Assembly (NCBI RefSeq): GCF_000300875.1
Contig: NZ_AMSG01000011.1
Span: 1 to 64,000 of the forward strand
Length of the DNA stretch: 64,000 bases
Origin: Galbibacter marinus
GTDB lineage: Bacteria > Bacteroidota > Bacteroidia > Flavobacteriales > Flavobacteriaceae
Direction of reading: 5' to 3'
Shown: piece by piece, positions 49,487-59,563 of the stretch
How the letters are laid out: every line of letters starts with the position of its first letter
How positions within the stretch are numbered: the first letter of the stretch is position 1
Position numbers and translations under genes: made by a program
The notes under the pieces: generated by a model
Told to the model about the DNA's origin: nothing
The model's input: only the letters and a program-made list of their open reading frames with translations
Database searches by the model: none

Positions 49487-50995
49487 TTATTCTGGAGTAT
49501 TCCACCAAAGAGGTGTAGTCAATCTAATGTTAGGACTATTATCAGGCATATTAACATAATTCCTATCCTCCTCGTTGTATTCATACATCATAGCTTGGAT
49601 CCAATCATCGGAACCTGGAAAAAGATTAAGATTCACGTTTTCTGGTCTCTGTAAACCTGGGTAAATATCACTACTGTAATCCATTCTACGCATGTCCACC
49701 CATGTCTCTGGATTTAGCATATTTGCAATATACTTTTGAATCATGATATCCGACATACTAATGTTAGCATTTCCAACCTCAGTATCCAATTGATCCATAT
49801 ATGCGGTGATTTCAGCAGCAGGTATTTCTAGTTTTTCTAGGTCCGCTTGAACACCAGCTTTAAGAGCAGCATAAGCTCCAGGCAAATCACCTTTTCTAAA
49901 CCTAGCTTCTGCTTCTATAAATTTAACCTCACTATAGGTAATCATATAGGTAGGTGATGTTGCGCTAGTGTAAAAACCACCATTTCCAAGTGAAAAATCT
50001 TCCGAAGGTAAACCATCTAGTCCTCTTCCAATCACTACACCATGATACCCTCCATTAACCGCTTCAGGAACGATGATAGGTAATCTAGGATCCTGATATG
50101 CAACTGCTGCATTTAAAGGATTCTTAAGCAATTCAACAAAGAAATGCGAAAAGTAATCTATCCGTGAGGAACCATAACCATTTGCGCTGAAAGGCTGATT
50201 GGCATTCTCTGCCTCTCCTCCAGGAAATTGTACTAGCGCATTGTCCTGATTAGATGTAAAAGATTGTTCACATAATGCAATGATCGCATCGGCATTATAA
50301 ACCAAGTCACCAGAGGATTTTTTGCTTAGGTGATTCAAATACCTTGCTTTAATTGCTTTAGCAAATTTTATCCATTGATCTTTATTTCCTTGGTAAAGAA
50401 CATCCCCTCCTTCTTGGTTAAGCTCAATTTCGCTAGGTTGCCCCAACTCCTCTATAGCCTCATCCAATAGTTGAAAAATTGTCTGATAGGCTTCTTTTTG
50501 AGTGACAAATTCCGGAGTAAGATTCATGGATGATTCACCATCATAAGTCTGATCCGTTACAATATCTCCATACTGATCAGTTGTCATTCCATAAATGTAA
50601 GCTCTTAATATCTTACCCACTGCCTTGTAATTCGGTGAATTGTGTTTATCACCCAATACAATTAAATCAGCGGTATTAGGTAATGCATATACATATGAAT
50701 TCTGCCAAAGGAAATAACTTCCAGTAGTCAATTCCTTACTCCACGTTTCTGAATAGTAATCAGCCACATTTTGAGATCCGTATTGTGTGATTCCCAATAC
50801 CTCTCTTGCACCCCTATACTGCGCGGTACCAGTTGTGTTTTCAATAGCACCTTTGATTCGGAATTGTGGTTCTAGTGAAGTTGTTGTAGGAGCAGTTACC
50901 GAACTATTAACATCAAAATAATCATCCGAACATGACACTGAAGTACCAGCTAACAGTCCTAAAAGTATAATATATGAGTTTTTAAATATTTTCAT
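49487..50995 (-). CDS. susD-like: SusD-like lipoprotein (SusD_2 type)
   Basis: A 502-residue lipoprotein: signal to Cys about 22 (GTSVSCSDDYFDVNSS), TPR-like helices (VGKILRAYIYGMTTDQYGDI) and a C-terminal segment IMIQKYIANMLNPETWVDMRR. The Ser/Asp pattern after the Cys fits surface export. Starts 11 bp after the SusC stop. No hydrolase or regulator lies with this pair. Confidence 0.92.
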   Translation of the reverse strand: MKIFKNSYIILLGLLAGTSVSCSDDYFDVNSSVTAPTTTSLEPQFRIKGAIENTTGTAQYRGAREVLGITQYGSQNVADYYSETWSKELTTGSYFLWQNSYVYALPNTADLIVLGDKHNSPNYKAVGKILRAYIYGMTTDQYGDIVTDQTYDGESSMNLTPEFVTQKEAYQTIFQLLDEAIEELGQPSEIELNQEGGDVLYQGNKDQWIKFAKAIKARYLNHLSKKSSGDLVYNADAIIALCEQSFTSNQDNALVQFPGGEAENANQPFSANGYGSSRIDYFSHFFVELLKNPLNAAVAYQDPRLPIIVPEAVNGGYHGVVIGRGLDGLPSEDFSLGNGGFYTSATSPTYMITYSEVKFIEAEARFRKGDLPGAYAALKAGVQADLEKLEIPAAEITAYMDQLDTEVGNANISMSDIMIQKYIANMLNPETWVDMRRMDYSSDIYPGLQRPENVNLNLFPGSDDWIQAMMYEYNEEDRNYVNMPDNSPNIRLTTPLWWNTPE

Positions 50996-51006
50996 TATCC
51001 TTTATT

Positions 51007-54000
51007 TTAAAAAGTGAATCTTAGTCCTAAATCAAATCCTCTGGTATTGGAAGTTCCTAAATTATCGATATACATCGATCCAGCTCCAGAAATTCCAGCT
51101 CCAAAGGTGTTAACATCTGGATCTACTCCACTGTAATCAGAAATGGTTAAAAGGTTCCTTCCTGTAGCATAAAGTTCCATTGCTGAAAGCGACAGTTTGT
51201 CCAAGATCGTTGTTGGAAATTTATAGGATAAGGTAACATAACGTAATCTTGCAAACGATCCATCCTCAACAAAATTTTCTGAATTAAGTGCATAATAGTT
51301 CTGATAATATGCTTGGTCCATTACAACAGGAGTCTGGTTGGGATTCCCATTAGTATCAACCCCTGGAATGACTATAGTTTGGCCTCTATCAAGGGTGTTT
51401 TGGCTTTGCCCATAATAAGCAAGAGCAGATTCAGTTGCATTATAAATGTCCTGTCCTTGGGCCAAATCAAACAAAAATGAAAGGCTTAAGTTTTTATATC
51501 CAAATGTATTAGTAATACCAAGGCTCCAGTCAGGAAGCCTATTGATATCATGGTAGGTCGCATCTTCTAAATTTGGTAACCCATTAGATTGCACTATGAC
51601 TTGGCCATCTTCATTTTTCTGAGGACGTTTCCCTCTTAGTCCAAACAAGGATCCATTTAAAATTGCAGCTCCAGCTGCAGAATTCCTAAAGGTCCATGAG
51701 TCTGAGAGATATACCTCACTTAAAAATCCTGGAAGTTCCTTCACTTCGCTTTTATTGGTTCCAAAATTAAAAACTGTTTCCCAAGTAAAGCTATCTGGAT
51801 TTGTTAGTATACGAGCAGAAAGTAAGGCTTCTATACCACGGTTTTCAATAGCACCGCCATTAAGGGTAGCATAGAAGGTTCCAGTGGTTGGTGGAACTCG
51901 AATATCCGTTAATATCTGATTATCCGATTTACTATTGTAATAGGTAACCTCCAAAGAAAGGCGATTATTTAAAAATCGCATGTCAGCACCGAATTCATAA
52001 CTGTTGGTAAATTCAGGTTCTAAGTTAGGATTTCCAACATTAACCCCATCCCATGCATAACCAGAACTGGCAGCTCCATTAAGGTTTTTACCTAATGAAC
52101 TCTCTAGTGATCCTATCGGTGCATCCTTTCCTACTTGTGCCCAAGTGGCTCGTAGTTTTAAGAAATTAAATTCATCGGAGGAAAAATTAAATAAGTCAGT
52201 AAGTACCGCTGACATCCCAACGGATGGATAAAAGAAAGAACGCTTGTCTGCAGGTAAGGTGGATGACCAGTCATTTCTACCGGTGGCAGTTAGAAAAAGT
52301 GCATTTTTCCAGCCTAGTTTAAGATCCCCAAAAACCCCGACAATTCGTTTCCTGCTTATAACTTCTGTGATTTGCTGATTTTCAATTAACACATTAGAAA
52401 TACTATAGATTCCTGGTGCTTGGAAACCATCACCTGTGGTATAAGTAGTTCTAACATCTAATTCTTCAACAGATTGTCCAACCATGGCATCGATAGTAAA
52501 ATCTTCAGCCAAAGTCTTATTATATCTTAAAAACAAGTTCGAAGTAAATCGTGAATGATCTTTTTCGAACTGGCTTATATAACCATCTTCACGGTTCTCT
52601 ATTAAGGATCCAGTACCAATAATTCTTTTATTAAACTCATGATAATCATCTGTCCCTACTTTGTAGGTTAGATTGAAGTCATTTAGGAAATTATAATTCA
52701 AAGTGACTACACCAATAAGTCTTTTAACATCGTCAGTGTTAGGACTGTTGTCAATACTCCAATAAGCATTATCAAATTGCTGATCTAAAAAGAATGGCTT
52801 TTGGGAGCCATCTTCATTTAAATAATCTCTTGCATTGACATTCACTGGATATGCCAAAAGACTATTAAGGCTACCTCCCGATGAATTACCCTGTCTTGTG
52901 CTTGATGTTTTAGTGTTAATGTAATTTCCAGAAACGCCTACGGTTAGGTTTTTACCGAATTTAGAATTAGCATTGATCTTAAAGGAAGTCTTATCATAGC
53001 TAGTACTAGGAACAATACCGTCTTGAGAAAGATCCCCTATTGAAAAATAGATATTACTTTTTTCATTTCCACTAGAATAACTGACGTTGTGATTCTGAGT
53101 AATTGCTGTTTTATAGAAATCTTCCATGTTAAAATACAAGGGTGCTGAAGAACTAATAGGCGCTCCCCATGAAAATGAAGATTCAGGATCATACTCCATA
53201 TCCGCACCAGAACCAACTTGCATCCCCTGTCCGTATTGACTTTGAACATCAGGAGTGCCTAATATCTTATCTACAGACATGGAACCTGAATAGCTAATTT
53301 GGCTTACTCCAGCTTGTCCTTTTTTAGTGCTAATGATCACCGCTCCACTTGCTGCTTGAATTCCATATAATGCGGCAGCAGCAGGACCTTTTAACACAGA
53401 AATACTAGCGATGTCATTAGGGTTGATATCTGAAGCTCTGTTAGTACTTGCAACGTCCAAGCTAGAATTCGTTGAGTTATCTATAGGAATTCCATCGACA
53501 ACAAATAGGGGCTGGTTGTTTCCAGTAATTGAGGAACCTCCTCTGATAAGTATGATAGATGACGTTCCAGGTGCACCTCCTGAGGAAACAATGTTTACTC
53601 CAGAGACTTTCCCTTGTAATCCATTTACCATATTTGTTTGATTCCCCTGAATAAGTTCCTCTGACCTGATATTCTGAATTGAATTAGCGAGGGACACTTT
53701 TTTAGATTCTACTCCTAAAGCCGTCACAATAACTTCATCGAGACTAGTAGCGTCCTGAGACATAGTAACATTTATAACCTTACTGCTTGCTACTGTTTTT
53801 GTTTGGGTCTTCATTCCAAGGTAGGTGAATACCAGAACATCTCCGGCTACTGCCGCAATGCTGTAGTTCCCATCAAAGTCTGTTGTTGTTCCTGATGAAG
53901 TACCATCGATAACGATAGACACTCCAGGTAAGGGGGTTTTTTGCTCATCGGTGACTGTACCGCTTATACTTTGAGAAAAAGAAAAGCCACATGTCAACAG

Positions 54001-54030
54001 AAAAAGCATTGATAGTAAAAGTTTCTTCAT
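51007..54030 (-). CDS. susC-like: SusC-family TonB-dependent receptor
   Basis: A 1007-residue receptor: signal peptide (LLSMLFLLTCGFSFSQ), carboxypeptidase-like domain (about 22-100), DEVIVTALGVESKKVSLAN, plug domain (GLQGKVSGVNIVSSGGAPGT ... VLKGPAAAALYGIQAASGAVII) and a barrel ending DLGLRFTF. No STN domain, so regulation by FecR is not expected. First gene of a two-gene operon with SusD; ligand unknown. Confidence 0.93.
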   Translation of the reverse strand: MKKLLLSMLFLLTCGFSFSQSISGTVTDEQKTPLPGVSIVIDGTSSGTTTDFDGNYSIAAVAGDVLVFTYLGMKTQTKTVASSKVINVTMSQDATSLDEVIVTALGVESKKVSLANSIQNIRSEELIQGNQTNMVNGLQGKVSGVNIVSSGGAPGTSSIILIRGGSSITGNNQPLFVVDGIPIDNSTNSSLDVASTNRASDINPNDIASISVLKGPAAAALYGIQAASGAVIISTKKGQAGVSQISYSGSMSVDKILGTPDVQSQYGQGMQVGSGADMEYDPESSFSWGAPISSSAPLYFNMEDFYKTAITQNHNVSYSSGNEKSNIYFSIGDLSQDGIVPSTSYDKTSFKINANSKFGKNLTVGVSGNYINTKTSSTRQGNSSGGSLNSLLAYPVNVNARDYLNEDGSQKPFFLDQQFDNAYWSIDNSPNTDDVKRLIGVVTLNYNFLNDFNLTYKVGTDDYHEFNKRIIGTGSLIENREDGYISQFEKDHSRFTSNLFLRYNKTLAEDFTIDAMVGQSVEELDVRTTYTTGDGFQAPGIYSISNVLIENQQITEVISRKRIVGVFGDLKLGWKNALFLTATGRNDWSSTLPADKRSFFYPSVGMSAVLTDLFNFSSDEFNFLKLRATWAQVGKDAPIGSLESSLGKNLNGAASSGYAWDGVNVGNPNLEPEFTNSYEFGADMRFLNNRLSLEVTYYNSKSDNQILTDIRVPPTTGTFYATLNGGAIENRGIEALLSARILTNPDSFTWETVFNFGTNKSEVKELPGFLSEVYLSDSWTFRNSAAGAAILNGSLFGLRGKRPQKNEDGQVIVQSNGLPNLEDATYHDINRLPDWSLGITNTFGYKNLSLSFLFDLAQGQDIYNATESALAYYGQSQNTLDRGQTIVIPGVDTNGNPNQTPVVMDQAYYQNYYALNSENFVEDGSFARLRYVTLSYKFPTTILDKLSLSAMELYATGRNLLTISDYSGVDPDVNTFGAGISGAGSMYIDNLGTSNTRGFDLGLRFTF

Positions 54031-54414
54031 AATTGATTGATTGTACTGTTAATTTTGTGAATGAAAATACAAAATCCCACCACTTTTTCACCCAAGTGCC
54101 GATATTAATAAAATTGGCACCATATGTTTTTGATAACACTTTGAAATACAGCCTTTTGTGTAATAAGGAAAAGCGTAAAGCTGCGTCAAATCGGCAATTA
54201 TCGTTTGTATACCTATGGTAAACTACGCATTAATTTAATATTAAATTGCGGGTTTAAGGGCAGTTTCTGCTTGTATAGCGTATGAAAAATGAGGAGACAA
54301 CCTTCATCCTTAGGAAAAACATAGAATGAAAAGCACTAAGGCATGTAGGGTAATGTAATTAAATTCCCACATACCCACATTGAGCGATTTAATTTAAAAA
54401 TTAATTGGCTTCTA
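54031..54414. other. Upstream region of the third SusC gene
   Basis: About 380 bp, AT-rich, with no coding frame I would defend. It must contain the SusC promoter on the minus strand; I could not find both boxes of a Bacteroidetes promoter with good spacing. No repeats stand out. Confidence 0.4.
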
Positions 54415-54570
54415 TTAAGATTCTCTATCTTCTCTTTTCATTCGTCTGCGAATGTTTCCTGCTACAGTGGTTCCTTCCTTCATAGGTGTATGGATACTGC
54501 CTGTTGTTGGTATTGAATACGATGCTTTTTCTGATTCCTCTTTGGCTACTTTCTCAGAGAATTTTTCAGC
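54415..54570 (-). pseudogene. C-terminal 51 codons of the SDR gene cut off by TGA
   Basis: Directly after the TGA at 54571-54573 the SDR frame stays open for 51 codons (AEKFSEKVAKEESEKASYSI ... GTTVAGNIRRRMKREDRES) to a TAA at 54415-54417. The GxxxPMKEGTTVxGxIRRRM pattern belongs to this SDR subgroup, so it was once part of the same protein. Confidence 0.75.
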
Positions 54571-55338
54571 TCAGTTAGGAAAAATCCGATGAAATAGATT
54601 TGAACCTTCTGCTTTATAGCCTACTGGCATTTTTTCATTTGGATCAATACACGCATTTAAGATTTCATCAATAACCAATTCGGGACCATCCATAGCCGCC
54701 ATGCATGGTTTATGTCCAGTATAATTTGCGGCATGTTCCCACCAAGGGGTATCTACTGCCCATGGTATAATAGTAGCTACTTTAATATTCTCTTTTTCAC
54801 AGAACTCTAATTCTCTATTAATCGAACGGCCTAAACTTAAAACGCCTGCTTTAGTAGCGGAGTAGGTGTTTTGAAGAGCCAAAGGAACTTCACTGCCTAT
54901 TGATCCAACATTGATTAATGTACCCTCTCCAGTAGCCACAAAATGACCAATAGCCGCATGGGCTCCATATACAACTCCTTTCAGGTTTACATCAATAAGC
55001 CGTTCGTGATCTTTAAGGGGAATGTCCCAAAAATATCCTAATGCTCCTACACCAACATTATTGATCCAAATATCAATAGCTCCAAGTTCTTTTAGGGCGG
55101 TTGTTGAAAGTTCCTCTATAGTTTCTGATTTACTTACATCGCCAGCTACATACCGAAAGCTTCCCCCTTTGTTCTCGATGTGATTACGCAAATCTTCGAG
55201 TAAATCTGCTCTTCGGGATATCCCGACTACATTGGCACCTAATTCAGTTAATCCCAATGTACTTCCCAGACCAAATCCGCTGGAAACTCCTGTGATAACT
55301 ACTGTTTTCCCTTTCAATTGATTTTTATCCTTGTCCAT
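54571..55338 (-). CDS. SDR-family oxidoreductase, C-terminally shortened
   Basis: A 255-residue short-chain dehydrogenase: cofactor motif VVITGVSSGFGLG (about 13-25), NNVG (about 93-96) and the catalytic Ser 146, Tyr 159 and Lys 163 (NVGSIGSEV; TYSATK). The core domain is complete and could work. Relatives of this type carry about 50 further residues, and these are still encoded in frame behind a TGA (see 54415-54570), so a Trp codon was probably changed to a stop. Stand-alone gene; substrate unknown. Confidence 0.82.
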   Translation of the reverse strand: MDKDKNQLKGKTVVITGVSSGFGLGSTLGLTELGANVVGISRRADLLEDLRNHIENKGGSFRYVAGDVSKSETIEELSTTALKELGAIDIWINNVGVGALGYFWDIPLKDHERLIDVNLKGVVYGAHAAIGHFVATGEGTLINVGSIGSEVPLALQNTYSATKAGVLSLGRSINRELEFCEKENIKVATIIPWAVDTPWWEHAANYTGHKPCMAAMDGPELVIDEILNACIDPNEKMPVGYKAEGSNLFHRIFPN

Positions 55339-55813
55339 GATTTTTTTTTAATTCCTTGGATTTAACTCATTACAAAGGAATTAAAGAAAAAAGAGTAATA
55401 AAGTATTCCTAAAATGCTGTTTATAAGATAACTTGTACAAACCAAGATCTAAATGCAAACCCTGGGATGAGAGAGCTAATGGAAAAGACTATCAAAACAC
55501 CAAGAAAGCTCCTGAAAATTCTTTATCTTTATTTCGCTGAGTTTTAGCTTTAATATTCATGTAGGGGTTATCCAATTCACCACTTTCGCCTATAACCCTA
55601 CGTATCAAAAAAAATCACATCACAAGGAGATTAACTTTTCCTTGAAATAAACAACTCGCTTTTTAGCCAAGTTGTTGGGCTATAAGTGCTATGCTACAAG
55701 GCCTCGTAAGCCAAGTTAAATTATCAAAGGCTTTTCGTGGTATAATTGATCGTTAAAGACATAGTAAAGCTGGAATGTAAAACCACATTTACAAACTTTA
55801 ATATTATAAGAAC
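55339..55813. other. Gene-less stretch at the left edge of the conjugative region
   Basis: 475 bp between the SDR and coupling-protein genes. On the minus strand, about 55492-55605, an open frame (RVIGESGELDNPYMNIKAKT, KDKEFSGAFLVF) looks coding and may be a scrap of a mobile-element gene; I do not recognise it. Nothing else is clear, and no attachment-site repeat was seen. Confidence 0.35.
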
Positions 55814-57397
55814 ATGTTCACCCTTAACCTTTATACCGCAATACTGTCCATTGGCATGATAAGTATGGTATGCTACGCATTATATCAGATCTCCAAATAT
55901 GCTTTTTTAATAGGTAATCTTCTAATACTTTTAGCCACCTTCATACTACTACAATGGAACCCTCTTCATTTAGTATTGCTAATTGTGGTTTGTCCAATGC
56001 TCCTAATCAATACTATCTTCTATGTTTACTTGCATAAAATAGAAACTACAAAAAATCCAGACCATAGATATCAAGTGACTTTTGCAACTACCAAAGGAAA
56101 ATTCAACTTAGGTAATATCAAACGCGGTGCATCTGTCATTGGTTCCGCTGGTAGCGGAAAGACAGAAAGTGTGGTTTATGGCTTTTTACAACACTTCCAA
56201 AAAAAAGAGTTTTGTGGTATTATCCATGACTACAAGGATTTTGAGCTTACAGAGATAGCCTATCCCCTATTTAAAGATCACAAAATTCCATTCAAAGTAA
56301 TTTCCTTTGACAAGATCACCCATCGGGTAAATCCCATTGCTCCACGTTATCTAGAAAATGAAGAAAGCGTAAATGAAGTATCAAGGGTACTAATTGAGAA
56401 CCTATTGGAGCAACGATTATCTGGGACCTCAGGGACCTCAAAATTCTTCAACGATGCAGCAGAGGGTTTAATAGGTGGTCTTATTTGGAAACTCAAAACT
56501 AGCTATCCAAAATTCTGTACTCTTCCACATCTAATTGCGATTTACCAATATCTAGATACTGATAGTCTGGTAGAGTTTTTACAAACCAACACTACCTCAA
56601 GAGCTATGGCGGATGCATTTATTAGCGGTGTAGACTCTGAGAAACAAACCGCAGCGGTAAAAAGTACCCTTTCCAATGCCTTAAAACGTATTAGTTCTCA
56701 ACGAATTTTTATGGCGCTCTCAGCAGATGAAGTACCCTTAAACATAAACAATAAAGATAATCCAGGGGTCATAGCGGTAGTGAACAATCCCAAATACGAT
56801 ACTTCATTCTCTCCAGTAATTGCCACGATCATTCACACCATTATAAAACTAATGAGCGTGCCAAATTCAGAACCTTCCTTTTTACTTTTAGAAGAAGCGC
56901 CGACGATTCGCTTACTGAATATGCATCGCATCCCTGCAACTCTAAGGAGCTACAACATCTCCACAGTCTATGTTATGCAGGATAAGATACAAAACGACAT
57001 GATGTACGGGGATAAAGCTAGCAAAGCAATCTTAAGTAATCTTTCTTATCAATTTTTTGGAAAAGTCAACGATCCAGACACTGCCAAGTATTACGAACGT
57101 TTTTTTGAAATAATAAAGGATCCAACCAAAAGTATAAACCGCGGTTACAACCTTAATTTTGATACCCGCATTACCACTGGAGAAAAAGAAATCCCAAAGA
57201 TCAGAGCCAATACCTTTTTTAGATTAAAACCGGGAGAGTTTATCACCTATGCCGACGGGAAGGATAAAAAGGTACAATTTAAATCACAACATATTCAAAG
57301 GGAGCTTCCACAGGAATCAAATCGATTTTCTAAAGCTGAATTAGAGAATAACTTTGAACGCATATATAGGGAGGCTAAATCCATTTTCGAATCCTAA
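55814..57397 (+). CDS. Conjugative coupling protein, TraG/VirD4 family
   Basis: A 527-residue inner-membrane ATPase that hands relaxosome DNA to a type IV secretion channel. Two or three N-terminal helices (about 5-25, 32-50, 52-73) are followed by a P-loop (GSAGSGKT, about 110-117), DYKD, and a Walker B region (SFLLLEEAPT) with the later YVMQDKIQN segment typical of Bacteroidetes TraG/MobC proteins. It faces the traN-traJ genes in convergent orientation. Its last 421 bp, including the stop, are repeated at 57811-58231. Confidence 0.87.
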   Translation: MFTLNLYTAILSIGMISMVCYALYQISKYAFLIGNLLILLATFILLQWNPLHLVLLIVVCPMLLINTIFYVYLHKIETTKNPDHRYQVTFATTKGKFNLGNIKRGASVIGSAGSGKTESVVYGFLQHFQKKEFCGIIHDYKDFELTEIAYPLFKDHKIPFKVISFDKITHRVNPIAPRYLENEESVNEVSRVLIENLLEQRLSGTSGTSKFFNDAAEGLIGGLIWKLKTSYPKFCTLPHLIAIYQYLDTDSLVEFLQTNTTSRAMADAFISGVDSEKQTAAVKSTLSNALKRISSQRIFMALSADEVPLNINNKDNPGVIAVVNNPKYDTSFSPVIATIIHTIIKLMSVPNSEPSFLLLEEAPTIRLLNMHRIPATLRSYNISTVYVMQDKIQNDMMYGDKASKAILSNLSYQFFGKVNDPDTAKYYERFFEIIKDPTKSINRGYNLNFDTRITTGEKEIPKIRANTFFRLKPGEFITYADGKDKKVQFKSQHIQRELPQESNRFSKAELENNFERIYREAKSIFES

Positions 57398-57422
57398 TTT
57401 CATTTAATTGGCAGGACCATAG

Positions 57423-57629
57423 CTGAAAACAAATAAGCTTGTTTACAGAAATCTAAACTTTTCTGTAAACAAAACAGTTTGATTACAGTTTCTGAAAACA
57501 AATATGTTTGTTTACGAAAAACGATACTTTCCTGTAAACAAAACAGTTTGATTACAGTTTCTGAAAACAAATATGTTTGATTACGAAAAACGATACGTTT
57601 CTGTTAACAAAACAGTTTGATTACAAAAA
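57423..57629. repeat. Three tandem 69-bp repeats with internal inverted repeats
   Basis: Units start at 57423, 57492 and 57561 with CTGAAAACAAATA and each is exactly 69 bp, differing by a few substitutions; a decayed fourth part runs to about 57650. In unit 1, TGTTTACAGAAA (57440-57451) pairs perfectly with TTTCTGTAAACA (57460-57471), and weaker versions are kept in the other units. Lying 26 bp after the coupling-protein stop, the array could be a binding-site cluster, part of a transfer origin, or a terminator set. It is not CRISPR: there are no variable spacers. Confidence 0.75.
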
Positions 57630-57667
57630 TCGATACTTTTATAAACACAAGAACTTTGTTCAAATTT

Positions 57668-57810
57668 CTACAATGTAGCATGGCCTTCAGGAAGCCTGAG
57701 CATATCGCTTGAATGTTTTGATAGTTTTCGGTTTTTGACCATCCCCTTTACATTCAAATCCTCAAACGCAATCACTTGATTATCCCTCACAAGAGCGTAA
57801 CTAATCTTTT
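57668..57810 (-). pseudogene. IS200/IS605-family TnpB fragment
   Basis: The minus-strand frame reads ISYALVRDNQVIAFEDLNVK then GMVKNRKLSK, the conserved RuvC-II region (with catalytic Glu in FEDLNV) of TnpB, and ends at a TAG at 57668-57670. Only about 47 codons remain. The fragment abuts exactly the duplicated coupling-protein segment at 57811. Confidence 0.7.
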
Positions 57811-58231
57811 GCAGGATAAGATACAAAACGACATGATGTACGGGGATAAAGCTAGCAAAGCAATCTTAAGTAATCTTTCTTATCAATTTTTTGTAAAAGT
57901 CAATGATCCAGACACCGCCAAGTATTACGAACGCTTTTTTGGGATAATAAAGGATCCAACAAAAAGTATAAACCGCGGTTATAACCTTAATTTTGATACC
58001 CGCATTACCACTGGAGAAAAAGAAATTCCAAGAATAAGAGCCAATACCTTTTTTAGATTAAAACCGGGAGCGTTTATCACCTATGCCGATGGCAAGGATA
58101 AAAAGGTGCAATTTAAATCACAACATATTCAAAGGGAGCTTCCACAGGAAGCTAATCGATTTTCTAAAGCTGAATTAGAGGAAAACTTTGAAAGGATACA
58201 TAACGAGTCTAGTTCGATATTTGCTAACTAA
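57811..58231 (+). pseudogene. Duplicate of the coupling-protein 3' end
   Basis: 421 bp that match 56977-57397 without any gap and with about 95% or better identity by eye, from the codons for QDKIQNDMMYGDKAS to the stop codon. Differences are concentrated in the last 15 codons (EENFERIHNESSSIFAN instead of NNFERIYREAKSIFES). There is no Walker A part and no proper start, so it is not functional by itself. Confidence 0.85.
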
Positions 58232-58255
58232 AAACCTTTGTAATTGGTTACTCAA

Positions 58256-59563
58256 TCAACCTATAATGTCAACTATTTCATTGTTCTTATATAAATTGGG
58301 TAAAAATCCAGATTTTATTCTAAACTGGCTTCTCTTCTTTATTTTTGGTTTGGTTGAAATATTTTCTAATTTTATTCCTGGGTCGTAATAAATATTCCCA
58401 TTCGCCATTTGTAAGAGAAAAAGTTGAAAATCAGTTCCAGTACCTAATATTATCTCACTTCCGTATCTATACTTTCTTTCTGGATTAATTTCTGATAATG
58501 ACGGCACATAACAAGCTTGATTGTGCTTTCTATTCCAATGCTTTAGCAATGAAGCAAAACTCCAAGATGCAGTTTCATTATCACTCTCATCCAATAAAAC
58601 AATACGACCATTTGAATTACGAATTTTGCCACTATCGGTGTCAAATCCTATTAATTTCATAGTTAAATTAGTAAGGTGATGTTTTTCCCCAATTCTATGA
58701 ATACCTCCGAAATTCAATCTATCTGGTCTCCCTTTTTTATCCTTATAACCATAAGTTCTAACAAAGTATTCTGACCCTTCTGTTTTATACAAGCCATCTG
58801 TAGGCTCGGGTGTCATAAGTGTTATGACTTTACTCTTAATACTATTAAAATTTGAAACCCCAAACTGTTTCACTTCCCAACCCATAAAATCTGGTTCAGA
58901 ATATCCGTTTGGTGTAATTCCTAATTCAGCTTCTAAAGTATAACCACCACAATTGGGCGCTTGACAATCCATTATACCTCCTTGATTATTTAATCTTTTA
59001 GAACTGATCCAACCCAGTTGATGAATTCTTTTTAATTCGTCTAACAACACAGCTCTGTTGTTTTTCGCCATAGGTAGATCGATAGTAGAAAACACCCCAT
59101 GAACAGAATCAACTTGTAATTGATCAAATTCAATGGCAATTTCAGAATCGGGGGCTGCTACATAACCCAATATTTCTCCAGTGCGATCAACTGAAAATAA
59201 TAATAAACGACCCTCTAACCTTTGAGTCATTAGTTCTGATGGTGCATTTTGACACCCAGCTAAAAATCCAGAAAATCGAACCTCTGGATACTTCGGGTAA
59301 AGAATAAGCTGTGCCTTAGGGGCTGGAAATATAGATCCTTGATCATTAACCCATGAAAAATTAATTTTTGCTTTAAATCGTTCTTTTTTCCAATCTCCAG
59401 CTTCTTCAGTTACAATTTCTTGAAGAGGTAAAATATTTAAAATTTCAAAGCTACCACCAAAGTATACTTGGTTCTTAGAATTATCATTAGGTGATAGAAT
59501 TTTTGTGTAAACTTTCTTGCAGCCTTTGCTAACAAACAGAGATTTCAGATTGGTTAGATTCAT
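58256..59563 (-). CDS. Type II restriction endonuclease, MvaI/BcnI-like
   Basis: A 435-residue protein. The C-terminal half (about 165-435) matches the MvaI/BcnI restriction family: [20 protein letters not shown] followed by FMGWEVKQF, giving Asp 225, Glu 230 and Lys 232 as the D-x(n)-ExK nuclease centre. The first 160 residues are an added domain ([13 protein letters not shown]) that may take part in DNA binding. MvaI and BcnI cut CCWGG and CCSGG, so a CC-N-GG-like site is a reasonable guess. It overlaps the methyltransferase gene by 35 bp, as expected for a coupled pair. Confidence 0.82.
   Translation of the reverse strand: MNLTNLKSLFVSKGCKKVYTKILSPNDNSKNQVYFGGSFEILNILPLQEIVTEEAGDWKKERFKAKINFSWVNDQGSIFPAPKAQLILYPKYPEVRFSGFLAGCQNAPSELMTQRLEGRLLLFSVDRTGEILGYVAAPDSEIAIEFDQLQVDSVHGVFSTIDLPMAKNNRAVLLDELKRIHQLGWISSKRLNNQGGIMDCQAPNCGGYTLEAELGITPNGYSEPDFMGWEVKQFGVSNFNSIKSKVITLMTPEPTDGLYKTEGSEYFVRTYGYKDKKGRPDRLNFGGIHRIGEKHHLTNLTMKLIGFDTDSGKIRNSNGRIVLLDESDNETASWSFASLLKHWNRKHNQACYVPSLSEINPERKYRYGSEIILGTGTDFQLFLLQMANGNIYYDPGIKLENISTKPKIKKRSQFRIKSGFLPNLYKNNEIVDIIG

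Noticed and set aside
38660-55338. Three genes with in-frame TAG or TGA could mean stop-codon recoding.
   Set aside because: TAG ends the regulator at 29408 and TGA ends the PepSY gene at 1923, among others. The interrupted genes are all in accessory regions, so point mutations explain them better.
57423-57650. The 69-bp repeats as a CRISPR array.
   Set aside because: The units are repeated over their full length with no distinct spacers, and no cas gene is present.
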